From: Pyrinomonadaceae bacterium
Lineage (GTDB): Bacteria; Acidobacteriota; Blastocatellia; Pyrinomonadales; Pyrinomonadaceae
Direction: 5' to 3'
Assembly (NCBI GenBank): GCA_013813825.1
Contig: JACCRA010000788.1
Location: forward strand, 1-11,008
Length of the DNA: 11,008 nt
A program made the translations under genes and the position numbers. Each line of letters opens with the position of its first letter. The first letter of the stretch is position 1. Under the pieces are notes generated by a model. That model did not search any database, was not told where the DNA came from, and saw only the letters and a list, made by a program, of their open reading frames with translations. Shown here piece after piece: positions 6,523-11,008 of the stretch.

Positions 6523-6585
6523 CGGGTCTGGTTATGGTTATGAGTCGGCTGGCCGGCGGTGGACGGCCGAAAGGGTGAAGGTCAT

Positions 6586-6699
6586 ATGAAGGTTCGGGCA
6601 TCCGTTAAGAAAATGTGTGACAACTGCAAGATCATCCATCGCAAGGGCGTGGTGCGCGTGATCTGCACCAACCCGAAGCATAAACAGCGGCAGGGATAA
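6586..6699 (+). CDS. rpmJ: 50S ribosomal protein L36, zinc-binding type
   Basis: L36 is the smallest 50S protein and stabilises 23S rRNA near the peptidyl transferase region. The ATG at 6586 opens a 37-codon gene ending in TAA at 6697-6699. The product starts [20 protein letters not shown] and ends NPKHKQRQG. The zinc ligands are C11, C14, C27 and H32, the normal C+ pattern. A GAAGGT stretch (6577-6582) is a plausible ribosome binding site. It precedes rpsM by 55 bp, as in many alpha operons. Confidence 0.97.
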   Translation: MKVRASVKKMCDNCKIIHRKGVVRVICTNPKHKQRQG

Positions 6700-6754
6700 A
6701 GAGTTAATCTAAGATTTAAGTATTCATTTCCATTAACAATTTTGGAGAAAAGAA

Positions 6755-7138
6755 ATGGCTCGTGTGGTTGGCGTCGATCTACCGGTCAATAAGCGCGTCG
6801 AGATCGGACTTACTTATATTTATGGCATCGGGCGTTCGCGCGCCAACGCGATTTTGCGGGCGGCAGACGTGCAACCAGACACTCGCGTGCGCGAACTCAA
6901 TGAGGATCAATTGAGCCGGATTCGCTCGATCATCGAAGGGCAGGGCGAGGTGGAAGGCGACTTGCGGAAGCGTGTGCAGATGGACATCAAACGCTTGATG
7001 GACATCGGTGCGTATCGCGGTTTGCGCCATCGCCGCTCGTTGCCCGTGCGCGGCCAGCGTACGCACACCAATGCTCGTACCCGCAAGGGACCACGCCGCG
7101 CCACCATCGCTAAGAAGAAAGCTCCGGGTAAGAAATAA
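6755..7138 (+). CDS. rpsM: 30S ribosomal protein S13
   Basis: S13 sits in the 30S head, forms bridges to the 50S subunit (with 23S rRNA and L5) and touches P-site tRNA through its C-terminal tail. The 127-residue product starts [20 protein letters not shown]. It has the helix-turn-helix-like [12 protein letters not shown] (23-34), the [20 protein letters not shown] block (88-107) and the basic tail [23 protein letters not shown] (6744-6747) lies 7 nt before the ATG. The 55-bp gap upstream is AT-rich and repeat-free. Confidence 0.98.
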   Translation: MARVVGVDLPVNKRVEIGLTYIYGIGRSRANAILRAADVQPDTRVRELNEDQLSRIRSIIEGQGEVEGDLRKRVQMDIKRLMDIGAYRGLRHRRSLPVRGQRTHTNARTRKGPRRATIAKKKAPGKK

Positions 7139-7147
7139 CGAAGACAA

Positions 7148-7202
7148 TCAGCTATCAGCGGTCAGCTTTAGACCTGCTCTGTCGCTGATAACTGGTAGCT
7201 GA
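7148..7202 (+). repeat. Intergenic inverted repeat, TATCAGC/GCTGATA family (rpsM-rpsK)
   Basis: The arms 7148-7166 and 7184-7202 pair over 19 positions: 15 Watson-Crick, two G.U-type and two mismatches. The loop is 17 nt. The orientation (TCAGC left, GCTGA right) matches the other members of this family. The right arm ends 12 nt before the rpsK start. Confidence 0.8.
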
Positions 7203-7214
7203 CAGTTCAAGATT

Positions 7215-7619
7215 ATGGCAAAAGCAACAACAGGCGGCAAAAAGAAGGTCTTTCGGAAGAAAGAGAAGAAGAACATCCCGAACGGGATCGCGTTCGTGTC
7301 GGCGTCGTTTAATAACACGATGATCTCGATCACTGATTTGGAAGGGAATTTGGTAGCGCAGTCTTCGTCCGGCGCGCGCGGTTTCCGCGGCTCGCGCAAG
7401 GGCACGCCTTTCGCCGCGCAGCAGGCGGCTTACGAGGCGGCCAACAAGGCGAAAGAAGCCGGGATGCAGCAGTGCGAAGTGCGCGTGAAGGGACCGGGTG
7501 GCGGGCGCGAATCGGCAATTCGCGCCATCAATAACGCCGGCATCCGCGTCACCTTGATTCGTGACACGACGCCGATTCCGCACAACGGCTGTCGCCCGCC
7601 GAAGCGGCGCAGAGTTTAG
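7215..7619 (+). CDS. rpsK: 30S ribosomal protein S11
   Basis: S11 is part of the 30S platform and lines the mRNA exit region. The 134-residue product has a lysine-rich N-terminal tail ([12 protein letters not shown], 9-20), [11 protein letters not shown] (31-41) and [15 protein letters not shown] (91-105). It ends with the hallmark [18 protein letters not shown] (117-134). The ATG at 7215 follows a short AT-rich stretch with no Shine-Dalgarno sequence; the spacer is otherwise filled by an inverted repeat. Order and spacing follow the alpha operon. Identification is certain. Confidence 0.98.
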   Translation: MAKATTGGKKKVFRKKEKKNIPNGIAFVSASFNNTMISITDLEGNLVAQSSSGARGFRGSRKGTPFAAQQAAYEAANKAKEAGMQQCEVRVKGPGGGRESAIRAINNAGIRVTLIRDTTPIPHNGCRPPKRRRV

Positions 7620-7621
7620 GA

Positions 7622-7671
7622 ATTTGCGATTTTTGATTTGCGATTGAAAGACAAAATCAAAAATCGCAAAT
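7622..7671 (+). repeat. Intergenic inverted repeat, ATTTTTG/ATCAAAA family (rpsK-rpsD)
   Basis: The arms 7622-7639 and 7654-7671 are perfectly complementary over 18 nt around a 14-nt loop. The units are TTTGCGA/TTTTTGA-type heptamers, and further TCAAAAA units continue to about 7684. It begins 3 nt after the rpsK stop. It is AT-rich, unlike the other families. Confidence 0.88.
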
Positions 7672-7695
7672 CAAAAATCAAAAATTTGATGGCCT

Positions 7696-7764
7696 AAAGG
7701 ATGAAGGGTCGCGCCTCACGGGTGCGGCTCGTAAACTTTTCCGTCTAAGCAAGAAGACTGGAGG
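7696..7764 (+). promoter_or_regulatory. Candidate S4-binding mRNA leader resembling 16S helix 16
   Basis: The leader can fold as follows. An outer helix pairs AAAGG (7696-7700) with CTTTT (7736-7740), including one G.U. An internal loop has AUGAA (7701-7705) facing GUAAA (7731-7735). An upper 10-bp stem pairs 7706-7715 with 7721-7730 (7 Watson-Crick, 3 G.U) around the loop UCACG. The UGAA / GUAAA strands flanking a GC hairpin match the conserved internal loop of 16S helix 16 as I recall it from E. coli. Helix 16 belongs to the five-way junction bound by S4. A second hairpin (GTCT 7743-7746 with AGAC 7755-7758) can extend to pair CC (7741-7742) with GG of the Shine-Dalgarno sequence GGAGG (7760-7764). 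Autoregulation by S4 is inferred. Confidence 0.5.
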
Positions 7765-7771
7765 CAACTAA

Positions 7772-8413
7772 GTGGCTAGGTATCGAGGAGCGGTGTGCCG
7801 TCTGTGCCGCCGCGAAGGCGCGAAACTATTTTTGAAGGGCGACCGTTGTTACAAGCCGTCCTGTCCGATTGAAAAACGTGGCACACAGCCACCCGGCCAG
7901 CATGGCAATAGCCCGCGACGCGGCAAGGCGCTCGTCGGCTACGCGCAGCAGTTGCGTGAGAAGCAGAAGGTCAAACGCATCTATTTCATTCTCGAAGGAC
8001 AGTTTCGCAACTACTTCGAGCGCGCTCGCAGTTTTAAGGGCGTGACTGGCGCATCGCTACTAATCTTTTTGGAGCGCCGGCTGGACAATACGGTTTACCG
8101 CGCGGGCTTCTCGACCTCGCGCCGCCAAGCGCGGCAGTTGGTCAATCACGGCCACATCGAGGTCAACGGGCGCAAAGTCGATATTCCCTCGTTTCAAATT
8201 AAGATCGGCGACGTGATCACTATTCGCGAGAGCAGTCGCCAAAATCCGCACGTCGAAGGCGCGTGGCAGACGGCCGCCGGGCGTGGCCGTCCGTCGTGGC
8301 TGGTCCCTGCCGAGGGCGTCGAGATGGGCGCGCGTGTGGCGTCGCTGCCGGTGCGCGAGGACATTGATCGCTCGATCAACGAGCAACTGATCGTCGAGCT
8401 TTACAGCAAGTAA
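7772..8413 (+). CDS. rpsD: 30S ribosomal protein S4, zinc-binding type
   Basis: S4 is a primary assembly protein that binds the 5' domain of 16S rRNA and, in E. coli and Bacillus, represses its own mRNA. The 213-residue product has ligands C9, C12, C26 and C31 in the N-terminal zinc region, followed by [11 protein letters not shown]. The central RNA-binding region covers about 45-100 and the S4 domain about 102-165 ([20 protein letters not shown]). It ends [10 protein letters not shown]. The start is a GTG at 7772, 7 nt after GGAGG (7760-7764), and gives the conserved [14 protein letters not shown]. It is the only likely non-ATG start of the operon. An 80-nt structured leader precedes it. Confidence 0.98.
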   Translation: MARYRGAVCRLCRREGAKLFLKGDRCYKPSCPIEKRGTQPPGQHGNSPRRGKALVGYAQQLREKQKVKRIYFILEGQFRNYFERARSFKGVTGASLLIFLERRLDNTVYRAGFSTSRRQARQLVNHGHIEVNGRKVDIPSFQIKIGDVITIRESSRQNPHVEGAWQTAAGRGRPSWLVPAEGVEMGARVASLPVREDIDRSINEQLIVELYSK

Positions 8414-8421
8414 CAACCAAA

Positions 8422-8500
8422 TGATGAATGCGAAATGATGACTGATGAATTAAGAGATTCATCCGCTCATCAATCGTCATTCATTATTTCGCATTCATCA
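8422..8500 (+). repeat. Intergenic inverted repeat, GATGAAT/ATTCATC family (rpsD-rpoA)
   Basis: The arms 8422-8441 and 8481-8500 pair over 20 positions: 19 Watson-Crick plus one G.U (8437/8485). The 39-nt loop contains its own perfect 7-bp hairpin (GATGAAT 8444-8450 with ATTCATC 8457-8463). The arm ends 10 nt before the rpoA start, with only pyrimidine-rich sequence between. Confidence 0.9.
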
Positions 8501-8510
8501 CTTTCCAACT

Positions 8511-9572
8511 ATGGCTATGTCTATGGATCAAAATAATCTCTGGACCGGGTTTCAGATGCCACGTCGTCTGGCGGTCGAGAATGAAACGCTAACCGCCCGT
8601 TACGGCCGCTTTTCCGCGCAGCCTTTCGAACGCGGCTTCGGCACTACTATCGGCAACAGTTTGCGCCGCGCACTGCTTTCGTCCATTGAGGGCGCGGCGA
8701 TCACGGCCGTCAAGATTGAAGGCGTTGAGCACGAATTCTCTTCGATTCGCGGCGTAGTTGAAGACGCGACCGATGTGATCCTGAATCTGAAGCAGATTCC
8801 GATCAAACTGCACGGTCCCGAGTCGAAGACGTTGACGATTACGAAGAACGGCGCGGGCGAAGTGTTGTCGGGCGATATTGAAATTGATGGCGATATCGAG
8901 ATTCTCGATCCGAACGTCTATCTCGCGACCGTCAGCGAGGGCGGCTCGCTCAACGTCGAGATGCGTTTAAAACGCGGGCGCGGGTACGTTCCGGCCGACC
9001 GCAATTTCGACGAAGACCTGTCGCTTGGCTACATCCCGATTGATTCGGTGCATACGCCGGTGAAGAAGGTCAATTACACGGTTGAGGCGGCACGTCTCGG
9101 ACAGAACACAGAGTTCGACAAACTGACCATCGAAGTCTGGACGGACGGCTCCGTTAAGCCGGACGACGCCATCGGCCTCGCGGCGAAGTTGATCAAGGAT
9201 CACATGGCGATCTTCATCAACTTTGAAGAGGACACGGACGATTTCGACTATGCCAAGATGGAGCGTCCGCCGCTGCCGCGCAACGAACAATTGGATCGCT
9301 CGGTCGATGAGTTGGAGTTGTCGGTGCGCTCGTACAATTGCCTGAAGAACGCCAACATCCGCACAATCCGCGATCTCGTCCAGCGCAGCGAGCGCGAGAT
9401 GCTGGCGACGAAAAACTTCGGCAAAAAGTCGCTCAACGAGATCAAGGACATCCTGCACGGGTTGGGTCTCGACTTCGGCATGGAGTTCGACGTGCAGGGC
9501 AACCCGATCCCCGGCACCGGTGGCAGCGACATCGATCTCAGCGAGTACGAGGACGATGAGGAAGACGAGTAA
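8511..9572 (+). CDS. rpoA: RNA polymerase alpha subunit
   Basis: Alpha dimerises to nucleate RNA polymerase assembly and contacts UP elements and activators. The 353-residue product has the N-terminal assembly domain (about 10-240), including [20 protein letters not shown] (29-48) and [16 protein letters not shown] (49-64). A linker leads to the C-terminal domain at about 262-325. DNA-contact positions equivalent to E. coli R265, N268, K298 and S299 are present as R273, N276, K306 and S307. The tail is short and strongly acidic (EYEDDEEDE). The ATG at 8511 or the in-frame ATG at 8517 could start it. Neither has a Shine-Dalgarno sequence; a repeat arm ends 10 nt upstream. Confidence 0.98.
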   Translation: MAMSMDQNNLWTGFQMPRRLAVENETLTARYGRFSAQPFERGFGTTIGNSLRRALLSSIEGAAITAVKIEGVEHEFSSIRGVVEDATDVILNLKQIPIKLHGPESKTLTITKNGAGEVLSGDIEIDGDIEILDPNVYLATVSEGGSLNVEMRLKRGRGYVPADRNFDEDLSLGYIPIDSVHTPVKKVNYTVEAARLGQNTEFDKLTIEVWTDGSVKPDDAIGLAAKLIKDHMAIFINFEEDTDDFDYAKMERPPLPRNEQLDRSVDELELSVRSYNCLKNANIRTIRDLVQRSEREMLATKNFGKKSLNEIKDILHGLGLDFGMEFDVQGNPIPGTGGSDIDLSEYEDDEEDE

Positions 9573-9577
9573 AAAGG

Positions 9578-9644
9578 AAGGATGAAGGATGAAGGATGAT
9601 TTAGAAAGCGCTTGTCTTTTATTCATCACTCGTCGTTTATCATT
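9578..9644 (+). repeat. Intergenic inverted repeat, GGATGAA/TTCATCA family (rpoA-rplQ)
   Basis: The left arm 9578-9600 is three exact AGGATGA heptamers. The right arm 9622-9644 is degenerate (TTCATCA, CTCGTCG, TTTATCA). By eye 16 of 23 positions pair by Watson-Crick, plus two G.U-type; the loop is 21 nt. The left arm starts 5 nt after the rpoA stop. Confidence 0.7.
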
Positions 9645-9658
9645 CATTGTTGAGCGCA

Positions 9659-10396
9659 ATGCGACATCTAAAAGCACATCGAAAATTGGGGCGGACGACT
9701 GAGCACCGCATGTCATTGCTGCGGAATCTGGCAACTTCGCTGATCAACGCGCGGCAGGAGCGCGTCGTCACGACGCTGCCGAAGGCGAAGGAACTGCGCC
9801 CGTTCATCGAGCGGGCGATCACGCTCTCGTGCAAGGCGCAGTTGTTGGAGGGCGACGACGCCCCGCTCAAGGCCGTCCACCTGCGCCGCCAAGCGGCTGG
9901 ATTCTTCCACGCGGGCAACCGCCAGCAAGCGCCTTCGACGGGCCGTCGCGGAATGCCCCGCGCCCCACGCACGGCGGGCGTCGCGGCGCTGAAGCGTCTG
10001 TTCGACGAGTTGGGCGAGCGTTATAAGGATCGTCCCGGCGGCTACACGCGCATCATCAAGTTGGGCCGGCGCGACGGCGACAACGCCGAACTGGCGATTA
10101 TCGAACTGGTCGATAACCCGCGCGAGCGCGCGGCAGTTGGACAAGTGACTAAGGGCGCGAAGTCGGCCGTGTCCGGTAGGCGGAAGTCGGCGCGTGCAAG
10201 CCGGTCGGGCGAGGCGGAAGGCGGTCGCCGTGGTGGCCGGAAAGCCGACCGGACTTACGAAAAGGAAGAGACGACCGAGGCGCGCGGGCGTGGCGAGGCG
10301 AGCGTCGCGGAGGCGAAGGATTCGGATAAGGCCGGAAGCGGCGGAGGTCGTTCGGCGAAAACCGAATCGACCGCCAACGAGCAGGATACGAAGTAG
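9659..10396 (+). CDS. rplQ: 50S ribosomal protein L17 with insertion and long C-terminal tail
   Basis: L17 lies near the exit of the 50S peptide tunnel. The ATG at 9659 gives the conserved MRHLKAHRKLGRTTEHR; a TTG four codons upstream is less likely. Core motifs are TTLPKAKELRPFIE (38-51), KRLFDELGERYKDRPGGYTR (112-131) and KLGRRDGDNAELAIIELV (134-151), where the family normally ends. Two oddities are visible. An extra Gly/Arg/Pro-rich segment of about 20 residues (about 84-107) lies before KRLF, and a 94-residue tail (152-245) is rich in Lys, Arg, Glu, Ser and Gly with no visible fold. The product is 245 residues, about twice the usual 115-130. The upstream site is weak (GAGCGC). It is the last gene before the terminators. 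Confidence 0.96.
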   Translation: MRHLKAHRKLGRTTEHRMSLLRNLATSLINARQERVVTTLPKAKELRPFIERAITLSCKAQLLEGDDAPLKAVHLRRQAAGFFHAGNRQQAPSTGRRGMPRAPRTAGVAALKRLFDELGERYKDRPGGYTRIIKLGRRDGDNAELAIIELVDNPRERAAVGQVTKGAKSAVSGRRKSARASRSGEAEGGRRGGRKADRTYEKEETTEARGRGEASVAEAKDSDKAGSGGGRSAKTESTANEQDTK

Positions 10397-10406
10397 CTTG
10401 ATCTTC

Positions 10407-10445
10407 AACGGAGGGCGTGCGGCAACTTGCGAGCGCGCCCTCGTT
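10407..10445 (+). terminator. First GC hairpin after rplQ
   Basis: GAGGGCGTGC (10411-10420) pairs with 10433-10442 (one T.G) around a 12-nt loop. An outer AAC can add pairs with GTT beyond a bulged G. It begins 14 nt after the rplQ stop. Only a short GTTT follows, so it is a weak terminator or an mRNA 3'-end stabiliser. Confidence 0.55.
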
Positions 10446-10461
10446 TGGTGTCCGCAGCAGG

Positions 10462-10511
10462 AAACCCCGGCCCCGCCGACGACGCGACGCGCGGGCCGGG
10501 GCTTTGATTTT
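10462..10511 (+). terminator. Rho-independent terminator of the operon
   Basis: CCCCGGCCC (10465-10473) pairs perfectly with GGGCCGGGG (10493-10501) around a 19-nt GC-rich loop. It is preceded by GAAA and followed by CTTTGATTTT (10502-10511). This is the best terminator signal in the window and separates the ribosomal operon from accB. Confidence 0.8.
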
Positions 10512-10577
10512 GCGGCAGGGGAGGCGGGCGGCGACCTATCGTTTGACTCCCCTCGTCGCGGAGAGACTTGAGAAGTG

Positions 10578-11008
10578 ATGGCCGATCAAGACAGACCGGA
10601 ACAATCTGGCAACGAGCGAGCAAGCGAAACCGGCTCGCCACGGCAGCAGCCATCCGAGCCGCGCGGCGGCGCGGCAAGCGCGGGCGGCATGAGCGGCGGC
10701 GCTTTCGGTAATCGTCAACGCGAACGAGGACGGCGGCATCGAGATGCGCCGCCACAGCCGCGCCGCCCTGAAGCAGTAATTAACATGGAAGAGTTGCGCG
10801 AGTTGTTCACTCTAATCACCGCGCAAGGCTTCACCGAGTTCGAGTTGGAGAAGGAAGGTTTTCGCGTCAAATTACGCCGCGACGCCGCAGCGGCGACGAC
10901 CCAGACGACTCAAGAATCACCAGTTTCTTCGTCCACTGCTCCCCCGACATCGCCGCAATCGGCCGGCGCGACGGTGAGCGGACAAGCCGCCCCGGCGGTG
11001 GCGACAAC
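10578..11008 (+). CDS. accB: Biotin carboxyl carrier protein of acetyl-CoA carboxylase (5' part)
   Basis: AccB carries biotin for acetyl-CoA carboxylase, the first step of fatty acid synthesis. The frame stays open to the right edge, so the gene is cut. Residues 70-101 (NMEELRELFTLITAQGFTEF, then ELEKEGFRVKLRR) match the conserved N-terminal helix and strand of AccB. A Thr/Ser/Pro/Ala-rich linker follows (104-144), as expected before the biotinyl domain. That domain and its biotinylated Lys (EAMKM-type motif) lie outside the window. Upstream of the core are 69 Gly/Arg/Gln/Pro-rich residues if the ATG at 10578 is used. The in-frame ATG at 10785 gives a standard-length N-terminus. Neither start has a strong ribosome binding site. 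The call rests on one conserved segment. Confidence 0.72.
   Translation, partial: MADQDRPEQSGNERASETGSPRQQPSEPRGGAASAGGMSGGAFGNRQRERGRRHRDAPPQPRRPEAVINMEELRELFTLITAQGFTEFELEKEGFRVKLRRDAAAATTQTTQESPVSSSTAPPTSPQSAGATVSGQAAPAVAT

Larger units (their letters stand above)
6356..6585. other. Longest intra-operon spacer (map-rpmJ); no infA
   Basis: This 230-bp gap is where infA (translation initiation factor IF-1) commonly sits between map and rpmJ. None of the short open frames here resembles IF-1, and no heptamer inverted repeat is present. It holds a possible promoter (6381-6409), alternative hairpins around 6488-6522 and a GC hairpin (GGCCG 6551-6555 with CGGCC 6564-6568) shortly before rpmJ. 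It could be the 5' leader of a separate alpha-operon transcript. Confidence 0.6.

Noticed and set aside
6481..6543. Small open frame of 20 codons (MSRRRRTKSGRHVFRVWLWL)
   Set aside because: Too short, no family match, and its ribosome site is poorly spaced. It overlaps the hairpin region and is more likely leader RNA.
7701..7748. 15-codon frame in the rpsD leader (MKGRASRVRLVNFSV)
   Set aside because: It lies wholly within the predicted rRNA-like hairpins, whose structure explains the sequence better. A regulatory leader peptide cannot be excluded.
242..9644. CRISPR array
   Set aside because: Repeats are 7 bp, degenerate, arranged as inverted pairs and spread over separate gene gaps; no constant repeat-spacer pattern and no cas genes.
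242..9644. Intergenic hairpins as rho-independent terminators
   Set aside because: Arms are often AT-rich or mixed, T-runs do not follow the 3' arm, and transcription of the essential downstream genes must continue.
8967..9734. Long open frame on the minus strand across rpoA
   Set aside because: Antisense shadow of rpoA and the rpoA-rplQ spacer with no family features.
10517..10553. Third hairpin after the operon (AGGGGAG with CTCCCCT, 7 bp)
   Set aside because: Short stem with a 23-nt loop and no T-run; could be chance in GC-rich DNA.
10543..10571. Promoter for accB with a good -35 (TTGACT at 10543)
   Set aside because: No acceptable -10 hexamer at 16-18 bp spacing, and the resulting start would lie at or within the beginning of the gene unless the ATG at 10785 is used.

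Overview
The window is a stretch of a bacterial ribosomal-protein superoperon (the end of the spc operon fused to the alpha operon), all on the + strand. The gene order is rpsN, rpsH, rplF, rplR, rpsE, rpmD, rplO, secY, adk, map, rpmJ, rpsM, rpsK, rpsD, rpoA, rplQ. A terminator region follows, and then the 5' part of a gene that looks like accB (biotin carboxyl carrier protein). The DNA is fairly GC-rich in the genes and AT-richer in the spacers. Protein style (SecY C-terminus, RpoA, zinc-type S14/S4/L36) fits a GC-rich Gram-negative-type bacterium. My best guess is Acidobacteriota (Blastocatellia-like), but this is an inference from recall and no rRNA gene is present to settle it.

Layout: 46-2714 holds S14, S8, L6, L18, S5 and L30; 2771-6355 holds L15, the SecY channel, adenylate kinase and methionine aminopeptidase. 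A 230-bp spacer without infA (IF-1) follows (6356-6585). Then come L36, S13, S11, S4, RNA polymerase alpha and L17 (6586-10396). Two GC hairpins at 10407-10511 end the operon, and accB runs off the right edge. The genes jointly make ribosome parts, the membrane export channel for new proteins, N-terminal Met removal, nucleotide balance and the RNA polymerase scaffold.

The most unusual feature is in the spacers. Ten of the fifteen intergenic gaps inside the operon hold a long inverted repeat. Each arm tends to be built from degenerate 7-bp tandem units, such as TATCAGC/GCTGATA, GAGGTCA/TGACCTC or GGATGAA/TTCATCC. The unit differs from spacer to spacer, but the architecture is constant: left arm, loop of 11-39 nt, right arm ending close to the next start codon. 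Within a unit family the left/right orientation is constant too. Several start codons sit directly against a right arm and have no Shine-Dalgarno sequence. The repeats also create false upstream start codons for rplR and map.

A second, independent signal is the 80-nt leader of rpsD. It can fold into a hairpin whose flanking strands (UGAA and GUAAA) copy the conserved internal loop of 16S rRNA helix 16, part of the region where S4 binds. A second small hairpin there pairs with part of the Shine-Dalgarno sequence. This looks like a candidate S4 autoregulatory element based on rRNA mimicry.

Several proteins carry non-standard extensions: an amphipathic N-terminus plus linker on L30, an acidic/Ala tail on L18, an internal insertion and a roughly 94-residue charged tail on L17, an enlarged periplasmic loop in SecY, and a low-complexity N-terminus on AccB.
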